This document shows positions 16,512 to 25,958 of a DNA stretch of 64,000 bases, piece after piece. The stretch's first letter is position 1; every line of letters starts with the position of its first letter. This DNA is from Pelagicoccus sp. SDUM812003 (GTDB lineage: Bacteria; Verrucomicrobiota; Verrucomicrobiia; Opitutales; Opitutaceae). Both the position numbers and the translations under genes were made by a program. The stretch covers positions 124,001 to 188,000 of the forward strand of contig NZ_JARXHY010000005.1 of assembly GCF_031127815.1 (NCBI RefSeq). Reading direction: 5' to 3'. The notes under the pieces are model-generated. The model had not been told where the DNA came from, ran no database searches, and was given only the letters and a program-made list of their open reading frames with translations.

Positions 16512-17300
16512 TCACGCCTGGCTCATCTCTTCGGCGATCCGCCTAAACGCCGCCTTGCGCCGCTGCCAGGCCTCCTTGCCGAGGTAGCCGTTCGGGTAGA
16601 GACTGATCGGCAGAAAGGGATCCGACTCGAAGGCGAGCTTCCACAAGCGCGACTCCTGCTCGAACCACCAGGAAATCGCCTGCTCAGAACCGACCGCTGC
16701 CGATGGCCGCGTATCCAGAAAATCCATATAGTCGCGGTAGCATTGCCCGATGCGGTCAAAGTTCCACCCCTTTCTCACATAGTCATCGTCCCGCAGCATC
16801 CCGACAGCTCGGCTTTCCTGAAAAACGAGGCGCCTCGGATCGACGTGTCGCTCCGACAGCTCGACTCCCCAATCCCCGTAAGCTCGCGGCGATATCCACA
16901 GGCTGCCCTGCAAATGTCCGAAGCGCCGTTTCCGTAGCCAAAGCTCCAACTGGCGCCGCTCCACGCGGGCCTCCGACGGCAGATCGAACGATACCGTGCT
17001 CCAAAGCCCATTCCACTCGCGTCCCCACTCCACCTCGGGATCGATCCCGTCCATCAGGTCCTCAAGACCTTTTCCGCTCAGCTCGAACACCCAGGAAGCC
17101 TTCTCGCTGGCGTCAGCCGGACTCTCCTTGGCCCAGCCCTCCTGGCGCAAAACCCGAACCGCTCGGTCCATCCCTCGAGGCGAAGCGAAGCCCGCGCCCT
17201 CCGCCAGCATGCGATACGGATTCGCCAGCCCCTCCAGCGTTTCGCTTCCCAACAGGTAAGCAATCTCCATCAAACGACGCATCTTCGGACCAACTCGCAT
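16512..17300 (-). CDS. PaaX-like transcriptional regulator
   Basis: 262 residues. The N-terminal part (about 5-80) fits a winged-helix domain with LGSETLEGLANPYRMLAEGAG and GMDRAVRVLRQEGWAKE. The central part WNGLWSTVSFDLPSEARVERRQLELWLRKRRFG followed by LQGSLWISPRA is the PaaX signature. The C-terminal third is the usual helical PaaX dimer region. PaaX itself represses phenylacetate degradation using phenylacetyl-CoA, but no such genes occur here, so the effector is unknown. The gene is divergent from nadE, with a near-perfect 36-base palindrome 32 bases upstream of its start. A related palindrome follows its stop codon. Autoregulation is the simplest reading. Confidence 0.8.
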   Translation of the reverse strand: MRVGPKMRRLMEIAYLLGSETLEGLANPYRMLAEGAGFASPRGMDRAVRVLRQEGWAKESPADASEKASWVFELSGKGLEDLMDGIDPEVEWGREWNGLWSTVSFDLPSEARVERRQLELWLRKRRFGHLQGSLWISPRAYGDWGVELSERHVDPRRLVFQESRAVGMLRDDDYVRKGWNFDRIGQCYRDYMDFLDTRPSAAVGSEQAISWWFEQESRLWKLAFESDPFLPISLYPNGYLGKEAWQRRKAAFRRIAEEMSQA

Positions 17301-17331
17301 GCGGGGTTAAAACCGCACGCGGCGGGATGGG

Positions 17332-17367
17332 GCAACTGTTTTTTGCAACGTTGCAAAAATCAGTTGC
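17332..17367. promoter_or_regulatory. Palindromic site B in the paaX-nadE divergent region
   Basis: 36-base palindrome centred at 17349.5, symmetric at 17 of 18 pairs: GCAACTG (17332-17338) with CAGTTGC (17361-17367), and TTTTTGCAA with TTGCAAAAA around CG. It contains four GCAAC/GTTGC half-sites. It lies 32 bases from the paaX start and 94 from the nadE start, so it could control either. Confidence 0.7.
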
Positions 17368-17460
17368 GCGAATCGGGATGGCGGAGGGGAGGGAGCATCT
17401 TCGCTGCACCGCGCGCTTGCGCTTTGGCGGCAGCTTGTTGCAGTGTCTCGCCTTGCTCAG

Positions 17461-19104
17461 ATGAAGATAGGACTCGCGCAAATCAATACCACTGTCGGCG
17501 ACTTGCCAGGCAACCGGAAGCTCATCCTCGACGCCTACCAATCGCTGGTCGCCGAGGGGGCCGATCTGGTGGTTTTTCCCGAACTCGCGGTCTGCGGCTA
17601 CCCTCCGCGCGATCTGCTTTTCAAGCGTCGCTTCGTGCCCGACCAGCTGGAGAGCCTGCAGGATATCGCCGCCCAAACCGCATCCGTCCCCGCCGTTCTA
17701 GGCTTCGTGCAGCCCAATCCTTCCAGCAAGGGCCGCGACTTCTACAACGCCGCGGCTTTCTGTTTCGATGGGGAGGTCCGGCAAATCGCCCGCAAGTCGC
17801 TGCTGCCGACCTACGACGTTTTCGACGAGGATCGCTATTTCGAACCAGCGGACCTGCCGCTGGTCTTCGAATGGAACGGCAAGCGCGTCGGCATCACCAT
17901 CTGCGAGGACATTTGGGGAAACGTCGACGTGAGCCGCGAGCGCTACCCGCACGCCCCGGTCGAATACCTCAAGGAGCAACGCCTCGATCTTCACCTCAAT
18001 CTTTCCGCCAGCCCCTGGCATTGCGGCGGCAAAGGGGAGCAGCGCGAAGGCTTGGTAAGCAACGCCTCCTTGGCATGCGTTTGCCCGACCGTCTACGTCA
18101 ACGCGGTGGGCGGAAACGACGAGCTGATCTTCGACGGCCGCAGCATGGTGGCTAACGCCCATGGCGAAATCATCGCTGGACTCGCCTCGTTCGCCGCCGA
18201 CCAGGCGATCGTCGACTTGGAAAACGAGGCGGCTCCACGGTTGCACGCAACCTTCCGCCAGGATCTGATGCGGAACATCGAGAGCGCCTTGGTGCTCGGC
18301 CTGCGCGACTATGTGCACAAGAGCGGCTTTCGCAAAGCCCTCGTCGGATTGAGCGGCGGTATCGATTCCGCGGTGACAGCGGCCATCGCCGTAGAAGCCC
18401 TCGGCAAGGAAAACGTGATCGGCATCAGTCTGCCTTCCGCCATTTCCAGCGAACACAGCAAGGACGACGCCAGAGACCTCGCCGCGTTTCTGGGCATCGA
18501 GTTCCACACCGTGCCCATCGCCGACATCGTTTCCGCTTCGGAAGCCACCCTGCAACCGCTCACCGCTGGCTACGGTCGCGACGTCACCGAAGAAAACATA
18601 CAAGCTCGAGCCCGCGGGCTCCTGCTGATGGCCCTCTCCAACAAGCTCGGCGCCTTGCTGCTCACCACCGGAAACAAAAGCGAACTGGCAGTCGGCTACT
18701 GCACGCTCTACGGCGACATGTGCGGCGGCTTGGCAGTTATCAGCGATCTACCGAAGACCCGCGTCTTCGATCTGGCTCGCCACATGAACCGCGAACGCCT
18801 CACCATACCGGTCAACACCATCGAAAAGCCTCCCAGCGCCGAGCTTCGTCCGGATCAGAAGGACGAAGATTCGCTCCCGCCCTACGACATTCTCGACGGC
18901 ATTCTGGAAGGCTACGTGGAGCAAGGGCTCTCATCGCAAGATCTCATCGAAAAAGGCTACGACCCGATCGTAGTCAAAGAAATGATACGCAAGGTCGACC
19001 TAAACGAATATAAACGCAAGCAGGCCGCCCCTGGTCTGAAGCTCACCCCGCTGGCTTTCGGCGTGGGCCGTCGCATCCCCATCGTGCAACGCTACGTATC
19101 GTAG
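17461..19104 (+). CDS. nadE: Glutamine-dependent NAD(+) synthetase
   Basis: 547 residues, two domains. The N-terminal nitrilase-type glutaminase has Glu 41 in [13 protein letters not shown], Lys in [14 protein letters not shown] and Cys in [10 protein letters not shown]. The C-terminal synthetase has LSGGIDSA near 296-303 and [23 protein letters not shown]. It makes NAD from deamido-NAD with ammonia channelled from glutamine. The ATG at 17461 gives the canonical N-terminus [18 protein letters not shown]; a GTG at 17443 is not needed. The upstream 160 bases contain the palindrome shared with the paaX promoter, which might link NAD synthesis to that regulator. Confidence 0.96.
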   Translation: MKIGLAQINTTVGDLPGNRKLILDAYQSLVAEGADLVVFPELAVCGYPPRDLLFKRRFVPDQLESLQDIAAQTASVPAVLGFVQPNPSSKGRDFYNAAAFCFDGEVRQIARKSLLPTYDVFDEDRYFEPADLPLVFEWNGKRVGITICEDIWGNVDVSRERYPHAPVEYLKEQRLDLHLNLSASPWHCGGKGEQREGLVSNASLACVCPTVYVNAVGGNDELIFDGRSMVANAHGEIIAGLASFAADQAIVDLENEAAPRLHATFRQDLMRNIESALVLGLRDYVHKSGFRKALVGLSGGIDSAVTAAIAVEALGKENVIGISLPSAISSEHSKDDARDLAAFLGIEFHTVPIADIVSASEATLQPLTAGYGRDVTEENIQARARGLLLMALSNKLGALLLTTGNKSELAVGYCTLYGDMCGGLAVISDLPKTRVFDLARHMNRERLTIPVNTIEKPPSAELRPDQKDEDSLPPYDILDGILEGYVEQGLSSQDLIEKGYDPIVVKEMIRKVDLNEYKRKQAAPGLKLTPLAFGVGRRIPIVQRYVS

Positions 19105-19167
19105 AGCTACATACACATCGTCGCACTCTCGCTCGCAATCCCTTCCCTACTCTGGCAACGCTATAAC

Positions 19168-20445
19168 ATGTCCACTTCCAACGAACTTTTCGAACGCGCA
19201 AAAAAACTTATCCCCGGCGGCGTCAACTCGCCTGTGAGAGCCTTCCGCTCCGTCGGCGGCACGCCGTTTTTCACCAAGAAAGCAAACGGCGCCACGCTCA
19301 CCACCGCCGACGATCGAGAGCTGATCGACTTCGTCTGTACCTGGGGTCCAGCCATCCATGGCCACAACAACGACACCATTCGCCACGCCATCGCCAAGGC
19401 GCTCGAGGCGGGCACCAGCTTCGGAACGCCCAATCCCTACGAGGTGGAAATGGCGGAGCTCATCGTGAAGATGGTCCCCTCCGTCGAAAAGGTGCGTATG
19501 GTCAATTCGGGTACGGAGGCCACCATGACCGCCATTCGCCTGGCCCGTGGATACACCGGACGCGACAAGATCATCAAGTTCGCCGGCTGCTACCATGGCC
19601 ATGTGGACAGCCTTCTCATCTCCGCTGGCTCTGGAGCCCTCACGCTTGGCAAGCCGGACAGCGGCGGCGTTCCCGAAAGCCTAGCCAAGGAAACCATCGT
19701 GCTGCCGTTCAACGATCTCGCCAAGGTCGAAGCCGCTTTCGAAAGCTACGGCGACGACATAGCCGGCATCATTCTCGAGCCCTATCCCGCGAACGTCGGC
19801 CTGATCTTCCCCAAAGACGGCTACTTGCGAGGCCTGCGAGATCTTTGCTCCAAACATGGAGCAGTGCTCATCTTCGACGAAGTCATGACCGGATTCCGCG
19901 TATCCGCGGGGGGGGTACAGGAACGCGAAGGCATCACGCCGGACCTGACCACGCTTGGGAAAATCATCGGCGGCGGACTGCCCGTAGGCGCCCTTGGCGG
20001 GAAAGCGGAGATCATGGATCACCTCGCTCCGCTCGGTCCCGTGTATCAAGCTGGCACGCTCAGCGGAAACCCGCTGGCCATGGCCGCAGGCATCGCCTCC
20101 CTGAAGCTCTTGCTCGAAGGCGGCGCCTACGCGGCATTGGAGACCATGGGGCAGCAAATCGCCAAAGCCGTCGCCGAAACCGCCCGAGAGATCGGCCTCC
20201 CGCTGCAAGTCCCCCAGGTCGCGTCCATGTTCTGCGTCTACTTCAGCGACGCTCCGGTGGAAACGCTCGACGACGCGACGGCCACCGACACGCAGCGCTT
20301 CAACACGTACTTTCACCGCTGCTTGGAAAAAGGGGTCTACCTGCCGCCTTCCAAGTATGAGGCGAACTTCATATCGACCGCTCACCAGCAAGGAGCGATC
20401 GACCAAGCTTGCGAGATTCTGACTGAAACGCTTCGAGAGCTCTAG
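19168..20445 (+). CDS. hemL: Glutamate-1-semialdehyde 2,1-aminomutase
   Basis: 425 residues, the normal length. It makes 5-aminolevulinate from glutamate-1-semialdehyde in the C5 haem pathway using PLP. Seen: [40 protein letters not shown], the cofactor Asp in [11 protein letters not shown], and the Schiff-base Lys in [15 protein letters not shown], which is residue 265, the same number as in the E. coli enzyme. The upstream gap of 63 bases after nadE on the same strand allows co-transcription. It converges on tatC with only 21 bases between. Confidence 0.97.
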   Translation: MSTSNELFERAKKLIPGGVNSPVRAFRSVGGTPFFTKKANGATLTTADDRELIDFVCTWGPAIHGHNNDTIRHAIAKALEAGTSFGTPNPYEVEMAELIVKMVPSVEKVRMVNSGTEATMTAIRLARGYTGRDKIIKFAGCYHGHVDSLLISAGSGALTLGKPDSGGVPESLAKETIVLPFNDLAKVEAAFESYGDDIAGIILEPYPANVGLIFPKDGYLRGLRDLCSKHGAVLIFDEVMTGFRVSAGGVQEREGITPDLTTLGKIIGGGLPVGALGGKAEIMDHLAPLGPVYQAGTLSGNPLAMAAGIASLKLLLEGGAYAALETMGQQIAKAVAETAREIGLPLQVPQVASMFCVYFSDAPVETLDDATATDTQRFNTYFHRCLEKGVYLPPSKYEANFISTAHQQGAIDQACEILTETLREL

Positions 20446-20466
20446 ACGCCTCGCCTAGGCCTCCGA

Positions 20467-21297
20467 CTAGACGTCCTCGTTCTCCCAGGCCTCCTCAGCT
20501 CGGATGCGGCGCTTCACCACGAAGCGCGATACGAAGATAGCGACTTCGTACAGCACCATCATCGGGATCGCCATCATGATCTGGGTGACCGGATCGGGAG
20601 GCGTCAGCACTGCTGCGGCGATGAAGAAGGAGATGATCGCCACTCGGCGGAAAGAGCGAAGCTTCTCAACGGTCAGGATATCCAAATACACCAGAACGAT
20701 CGCGATGAGCGGAAACTGGAACGCCACCCCCATGCCGATCACGATCCACGTGATGAACCCGAAGTAGCTTTCCGGCGACCAGATGATCTGGAAGCCCAGC
20801 ATCTCGTTGAACTGCATGGTGATTTGGATGGCCTTCGGAAGCAGCAGGAAAAAGCTGAAGCAGCAGCCCAGCAAAAAGAGGAACAGCACGCTGACCGAAC
20901 CGGGGATCAGCAATCGTTTTTCCCGCTTCGTCAAAGCGGGAGCCAAAAACTTGGCCATGTTGTATAGGAAAAATGGAGACGAAACGCCGATCCCCACGAT
21001 CAGACCGATGTGCAGCATGGCAGTGTAGACCCCCGTGATGTTGCGCGTGGCCAGCCCCGCGAACGCCCTGATCTCGTCCACCGAGTAGTTTTGATTCAGT
21101 GGATACATCAGGATTTCCTTCACGTCCTGGATGAAGATCATCGACGCGATGAAGGAGAGAAAGAAAACCGCTAGCGGCTTGATGAGGGTCCACCGCAACT
21201 CCTCCAAGTGGTCCAGAAATCCCATCTGCTTGGGATCGCCAGCCCAATCGGCTTGCTCTTCATCGTTGTCAACATCCTTGGGGACAATATCGCTCAT
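20467..21297 (-). CDS. tatC: Sec-independent protein translocase TatC
   Basis: 276 residues with six predicted membrane segments. It is the receptor for twin-arginine signal peptides in the inner membrane. Seen: the N-terminal MGFLDHLEELRWTLIKPL, the family's most conserved stretch with its Glu that contacts the signal peptide. Later segments include SPESYFGFITWIVIGMGVAFQFPLI and the FFIAAAVLTPPDPVTQIMMAIPM block. No tatA/tatB lies beside it. A protein with a twin-arginine signal (PhoX-like) is encoded 4.7 kb downstream, so at least one substrate is visible in the window. Confidence 0.97.
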   Translation of the reverse strand: MSDIVPKDVDNDEEQADWAGDPKQMGFLDHLEELRWTLIKPLAVFFLSFIASMIFIQDVKEILMYPLNQNYSVDEIRAFAGLATRNITGVYTAMLHIGLIVGIGVSSPFFLYNMAKFLAPALTKREKRLLIPGSVSVLFLFLLGCCFSFFLLLPKAIQITMQFNEMLGFQIIWSPESYFGFITWIVIGMGVAFQFPLIAIVLVYLDILTVEKLRSFRRVAIISFFIAAAVLTPPDPVTQIMMAIPMMVLYEVAIFVSRFVVKRRIRAEEAWENEDV

Positions 21298-21437
21298 AGA
21301 CTTCGCTAACAGGCTCGCTTATTGAACGACTGTTCCTCCGCTCGCAACCGCAAATCGCGAGACCTGCCCAACGATGCTCGGCGATGCCGAAACGAACGGT
21401 CCGCAAACAGCGCAAGTGACAGCACGTAGCATTCACG

Positions 21438-21465
21438 TTGACACAGACTCTCCCATCACTATGAG
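21438..21465 (+). promoter_or_regulatory. Probable sigma70-type promoter of ppdK
   Basis: TTGACA (21438-21443), 16-base spacer, TATGAG (21460-21465), about 78 bases before the ppdK start. The -35 is consensus; the -10 matches three or four of six positions. Confidence 0.45.
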
Positions 21466-21542
21466 GAACCCCTTTTCTTATTCGGGAAGAAGCACCCAAG
21501 CGGCTTCCTAACCACAACATCGCAAACCCAAGCTATAGCAGT

Positions 21543-24377
21543 ATGGCACCAAAAAAGACAGCGAAACGCGCAAAACCAGCCAAAAAGGCCACTCGTAAAA
21601 CAGCGAAGCGTGCTCCTAAGAAGGCAGCAGCTAAGAACGTCAAGTACGTTTACTCGTTCGGCAAGCAGACCGACGGTGACGCAACAATGAGAGAGCTTCT
21701 CGGCGGCAAGGGCGCGAACCTCGCTGAGATGGCCAAGATCGGCTTGCCCGTTCCTCCTGGCTTCACCATCACCACCGACGTTTGCACCTACTACTACGCA
21801 AACGGTCGCACCTACCCCACCACCTTGCAGAAGGAGATGGAAGAAGCGGTGGCCAAGATGGAAAAGCAGATGGGCACCAAGTTTGGCGCCACTGACGGCA
21901 TGCCCTTGCTGGTCGCGGTTCGCTCAGGCGCTCGCGACTCCATGCCGGGCATGATGGATACCATCCTCAACCTCGGCCTCAACGACGCTTCCGTCGAAGC
22001 ACTGACCAAGGCCACCGACAATCCTCGTTTCGCTTGGGACTGCTACCGCCGCTTCATCCAGATGTACGGAGACGTCGTTCTCGGCGTGCAGAAGGCGGAA
22101 GGCGAAGACGTCGAGCCGTTCGAAGGCGTCATCGAACACTACAAGCACGAAGTTTACGGCGAGGACATCATCGACTCCTCCCTCACCGCCGAAGACCAGC
22201 AGGAGCTCGTCAAGCGCTTCAAGGCCCTGGTTAAGGAACGCACTGGTCAAGGCTTCCCCGAAGATCCTTGGGATCAGCTGCGCGGCGCCGCCGGCGCTGT
22301 ATTCGGTTCCTGGATGAACGACCGCGCCATCGTCTACCGCCAAAAGTACGGCATCCCCTCCGAATGGGGCACGGCGGTCAACGTCCAGGCCATGGTATTC
22401 GGAAACACCGGCGAGACCTCCGGTTCCGGCGTGGCCTTCACTCGCAACCCGGCCAACGGCGCCAACGAGTTCTACGGCGAGTTCCTCGTCAACGCTCAGG
22501 GCGAAGACGTGGTAGCTGGCGTGCGCACTCCAGAGCCAGTAGCCAAGCTGAAGGACGTCATGCCGAAGTCCTACGCCGAGCTGCTCAAGGTTCGCAAGAA
22601 GCTGGAAAAGCACTTCCGCGATGTGCAGGACGTCGAGTTCACCATCCAGGAAGGCAAGCTGTACATGCTGCAGACTCGCAACGGCAAGCGCACCGCCGCC
22701 GCCGCTCTGAAGTTCGCCGTGGACATGGTTAAGGAAAAGCTCATCACCTGGGAAACCGCTGTCCTGCGCAACCCGGCTGACCAGCTCGACCAGCTGCTCG
22801 CTCCGATCTTCGACACCGCCGAAGTCAAGAAGGCCAAGGTGCTTTCCACCGGCCTCCCCGCAGGCCCTGGCGCCGCCGCCGGCAAGATCTACTTCAACGC
22901 CGAGCGCGCTGTCGACGCCGCCAAGAAGAACGAAAAGGTTCTCCTGGTACGCGTCGAAACCTCCCCGGAAGACCTTCGCGGCATGATCGCGGCTGACGGC
23001 ATCCTCACCGCTCGCGGTGGCGTCTCCTCCCACGCCGCTCTGGTCGCTCGCCAGATGGGCAAGGTCTGCGTCTGCGGCGCCTCCGCTCTGCAGATCAACT
23101 ACGACGACAAGACCCTCACCGTTGGCAAGAACGTCTTCCACGAAGGCGACTTCCTCTCCATCGACGGCACCACGGGCGACGTTTTCGCGGGCAAGATCGA
23201 AACGGCTCCTTCGGAAATCATCGACGGCCTCATCAACGGAAAGAAGACCGCCCAGAAGACCGAGAAGTACGAATCCTACATGCAGCTCATGGAGTGGTGC
23301 TCCAAGGCGACTCGCATGGACGTTCGCACCAACGCGGACACTCCGGAGCAGACCAAGAACGCGATCGCCTTCGGCGCTTCCGGCATCGGTCTGACGCGTA
23401 CCGAGCACATGTTCTTCGAAGGCGACCGCATCGACGCCATGCGCGAGATGATCCTCGCCGACACGCTCGAAGATCGCCAGAAGGCCCTCAAGAAGCTTCT
23501 TCCCTACCAGCGCAAGGACTTCGCGGGCATCTTCCGCGCCCTCAAGGGCCTGCCCGCCACCATCCGTTTGCTCGACCCGCCGCTGCACGAGTTCCTTCCT
23601 CACACCAAGGAACAGCAGATGGACCTCGCTCGCACCCTCGACATCAAGGTCGAGAAGATCATGCAGCGCGTGGCTGAACTGCACGAGTTCAATCCGATGC
23701 TTGGCTTCCGCGGCTGCCGTCTCGCGATCTGCTATCCGGAAATCGCGGAAATGCAGGCTCGCGCCATCTTCGAGGCGGCCGCTCAGGTCACCAAGAAGGG
23801 CATCCCAGCCAAGCCGGAAGTCATGGTTCCTCTAGTCGGCTTCAAGAAGGAGCTCGACGAGCAGGTCGCCATCATCAAGCGCGTAGCAGCTGAGGTTGAA
23901 GAAAAGAAGGGCGTGAAGCTCGACTACACCGTAGGCACCATGATCGAAGTACCTCGCGGCGCCTTGACCGCGGACCAGATCGCGGAAACCGCGGAGTTCT
24001 TCTCCTTCGGCACCAACGACCTCACCCAGACCACCCTGGGCATGTCGCGCGACGACACCGGTTCTTTCCTCGGCGCTTACCAGGAAAAGGAGATCCTCAC
24101 CGCCAACCCGTTCGCTTCCATCGATCAGACTGGCGTAGGCCAGCTGGTGAAGATCGCGATCGAAAAGGGCCGCGCCACTCGTCCGAACATCAAGCTCGGC
24201 ATCTGTGGCGAGCACGGCGGCGATCCCGCTTCCGTGAAGTTCTGCCACAACGCAGGTCTGTCCTACGTCTCTTGCTCGCCGTTCCGCGTGCCAGTCGCTC
24301 GCCTCGCCGCCGCTCAGGCCGCGATCCTCGAGAAGCGGGCAGCGAAGGCAGCTAAGAAGGCGGCCAAGAAGAAGTAA
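21543..24377 (+). CDS. ppdK: Pyruvate phosphate dikinase with Lys/Ala-rich tails
   Basis: 944 residues. It interconverts pyruvate, ATP and phosphate with PEP, AMP and pyrophosphate. Domains in order: nucleotide-binding ([23 protein letters not shown]... and [20 protein letters not shown]); swivelling phosphohistidine domain with [19 protein letters not shown] (catalytic His near 497); and C-terminal PEP/pyruvate TIM barrel ([29 protein letters not shown]). Unusual are about 32 Lys/Arg/Ala-rich residues at the start and a similar run at the end ([15 protein letters not shown]), like histone H1 tails. These are absent from typical PPDK, which starts at the YVYSFGK strand. Codon use is shifted to a few preferred codons, suggesting high expression. 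Flanked by a likely promoter and a strong terminator, so monocistronic. Confidence 0.96.
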   Translation: MAPKKTAKRAKPAKKATRKTAKRAPKKAAAKNVKYVYSFGKQTDGDATMRELLGGKGANLAEMAKIGLPVPPGFTITTDVCTYYYANGRTYPTTLQKEMEEAVAKMEKQMGTKFGATDGMPLLVAVRSGARDSMPGMMDTILNLGLNDASVEALTKATDNPRFAWDCYRRFIQMYGDVVLGVQKAEGEDVEPFEGVIEHYKHEVYGEDIIDSSLTAEDQQELVKRFKALVKERTGQGFPEDPWDQLRGAAGAVFGSWMNDRAIVYRQKYGIPSEWGTAVNVQAMVFGNTGETSGSGVAFTRNPANGANEFYGEFLVNAQGEDVVAGVRTPEPVAKLKDVMPKSYAELLKVRKKLEKHFRDVQDVEFTIQEGKLYMLQTRNGKRTAAAALKFAVDMVKEKLITWETAVLRNPADQLDQLLAPIFDTAEVKKAKVLSTGLPAGPGAAAGKIYFNAERAVDAAKKNEKVLLVRVETSPEDLRGMIAADGILTARGGVSSHAALVARQMGKVCVCGASALQINYDDKTLTVGKNVFHEGDFLSIDGTTGDVFAGKIETAPSEIIDGLINGKKTAQKTEKYESYMQLMEWCSKATRMDVRTNADTPEQTKNAIAFGASGIGLTRTEHMFFEGDRIDAMREMILADTLEDRQKALKKLLPYQRKDFAGIFRALKGLPATIRLLDPPLHEFLPHTKEQQMDLARTLDIKVEKIMQRVAELHEFNPMLGFRGCRLAICYPEIAEMQARAIFEAAAQVTKKGIPAKPEVMVPLVGFKKELDEQVAIIKRVAAEVEEKKGVKLDYTVGTMIEVPRGALTADQIAETAEFFSFGTNDLTQTTLGMSRDDTGSFLGAYQEKEILTANPFASIDQTGVGQLVKIAIEKGRATRPNIKLGICGEHGGDPASVKFCHNAGLSYVSCSPFRVPVARLAAAQAAILEKRAAKAAKKAAKKK

Positions 24378-24410
24378 TGCTTCCTCGCGTATCAGATAAC
24401 TAATTACACT

Positions 24411-24444
24411 GCCCTGCCTCCGAAAAACCGGAGGCGGGGCTTTT
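24411..24444 (+). terminator. Terminator of ppdK
   Basis: A twelve-pair stem, GCCCTGCCTCCG with CGGAGGCGGGGC (one T-G pair) around AAAAAC, followed by TTTT, 34 bases after the stop codon. Confidence 0.9.
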
Positions 24445-24452
24445 CATTGCTA

Positions 24453-24514
24453 CCCACGAATCTCACAAATCGTCACGAATCCCAAATGGAAGAAGGATTG
24501 GTGAGATTGGTGGG
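24453..24514 (+). promoter_or_regulatory. Long hairpin in the hflX leader
   Basis: Arms of 14 bases, CCCACGAATCTCAC (24453-24466) and GTGAGATTGGTGGG (24501-24514), pair at 13 positions. An inner AATCC (24478-24482) / GGATT (24495-24499) extends the structure. It ends 22 bases before the hflX ATG and has no T run. Whether it acts as RNA (leader structure) or DNA (operator) is unknown. Confidence 0.5.
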
Positions 24515-24535
24515 CGAAAGAATCACCACAACCAA

Positions 24536-25813
24536 ATGTTCGATCTCGAGGAAAATAGAAAAAAGGTCCAACGCGCCGTTTTGATCGGCGTGCAAGACTC
24601 GCGCATGAGCAGCGAGGACGCGGAGCGATTGCTCGACGAGCTGGAAGAGCTCGTATCCAACCTGGACATACCCGTAATCGAACGAATGGTGGTGAAGCTG
24701 AGAAAGACCCATCCCGCGTTCCTTCTCGGCACCGGCAAGGTAAACGAGATCCTTGCCCTAGTGAAGGAGTTGGAAGCGGACGTCATCATCTTCGACGACG
24801 AATTGACGCCCGCCCAGCAGCGCAACTGGGAGGCGGAATCCAATATCGCAGTCATCGATCGTCAGGAAATCATCATCGATATCTTCTCCGAGCGGGCCCA
24901 CACCAAGGAAGCCGCCCTGCAAGTACAGCTCGCTCGCATGGAATACTCGCTCCCTCGCTTGCGCCGAGCGTGGACACACCTCAGTCGACAGCGGGGCGGC
25001 GGAACCGGAGCGCGTGGTCAAGGGGAGACGCAGCTCGAAGCGGACTCCCGCATGGTGCGCGATCGAATCGCGGTAGTGAAAAAGGAGCTCAAGGAAGTCA
25101 TCCAACATCGCCACGTGCAGCGGGCCAAGCGCTTGCGCAAACCGGTTCCGACTGTGGCCATCGTAGGCTACACCAACGCTGGCAAGTCCTCCCTGCTCAA
25201 CACCCTCACCGACGCCGAAGTTCTAGCGGAAGATAAGCTTTTCGCCACTCTCGACCCCACAACCCGTCGCTTGCAGCTCGACAACAGCCAGTACGTCTTG
25301 GTCACCGACACGGTCGGATTCGTGCGCCGCCTTCCGCACCGTCTGGTCGAGGCCTTCAAGGCTACGCTCGAAGAAGCGGTTGTCGCCGATTTGCTGATAC
25401 ACGTGGTGGACGTCACCAATCCCGATGCGGAGAAGCACTTCGAGACCACCATGGAGGTCCTCAAGGAAATCGAGGCCGACAAGAATCCGATGCTGGTGGT
25501 CTTCAACAAGATCGACGCGCTGGAGGACCCGAGCGATCGCGAGCGCTTTCTCTTCACCCACAAGGACGCGCTCTACCTAAGCGCCAAGACCGGCGAAGGG
25601 GTGGCAGAGCTGAAAGAAGCGATCGCCCACCATCTGAATTCGAAGTATCGCTCCACAGAGCTGCTGATCCCGCACGATCGCTACGATGTCATTGCCAAGC
25701 TGCACGGCAGTGGCGGCATCAGAAATCAGGAAACGCAGGACGAAGGCGTCTACATCGAAGGCATATTCCCTCCTGCTCTCTCAGGGATCATCGAACCATT
25801 CATCAAGAAATAG
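24536..25813 (+). CDS. hflX: GTPase HflX
   Basis: 425 residues. HflX is a ribosome-associated GTPase that splits stalled 70S ribosomes, notably under heat stress. Seen: the N-terminal HflX domain with FLLGTGKVNEI and VIIFDDELTPAQQRNWE, and the glycine-rich linker SRQRGGGTGARGQGETQLE. The Ras-like G domain has GYTNAGKSSL (G1, about 210-219), DTVGFVRRLPHRLVEAF (G3) and NKID (G4). Length and order are canonical. A long hairpin precedes the start codon and no Shine-Dalgarno is obvious, so translation may depend on leader structure. Confidence 0.97.
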   Translation: MFDLEENRKKVQRAVLIGVQDSRMSSEDAERLLDELEELVSNLDIPVIERMVVKLRKTHPAFLLGTGKVNEILALVKELEADVIIFDDELTPAQQRNWEAESNIAVIDRQEIIIDIFSERAHTKEAALQVQLARMEYSLPRLRRAWTHLSRQRGGGTGARGQGETQLEADSRMVRDRIAVVKKELKEVIQHRHVQRAKRLRKPVPTVAIVGYTNAGKSSLLNTLTDAEVLAEDKLFATLDPTTRRLQLDNSQYVLVTDTVGFVRRLPHRLVEAFKATLEEAVVADLLIHVVDVTNPDAEKHFETTMEVLKEIEADKNPMLVVFNKIDALEDPSDRERFLFTHKDALYLSAKTGEGVAELKEAIAHHLNSKYRSTELLIPHDRYDVIAKLHGSGGIRNQETQDEGVYIEGIFPPALSGIIEPFIKK

Positions 25814-25958
25814 GCTCCGGCTCTGGCCCAAAAGACAGGGCGGGATCGCCGAGTCCGCCGCAGCTAAGCTTTCGCCTCACGGAGCGAGGGCAGAGCGTCG
25901 CGGAATCGTAACCATCGATCAGTGGACTCGTTCGTTAGCCCCATTACAACCACCGTCC

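Noticed and set aside
21924-23684. Minus-strand open frame of 586 codons opposite ppdK
   Set aside because: Antisense of a highly expressed, well-conserved gene.
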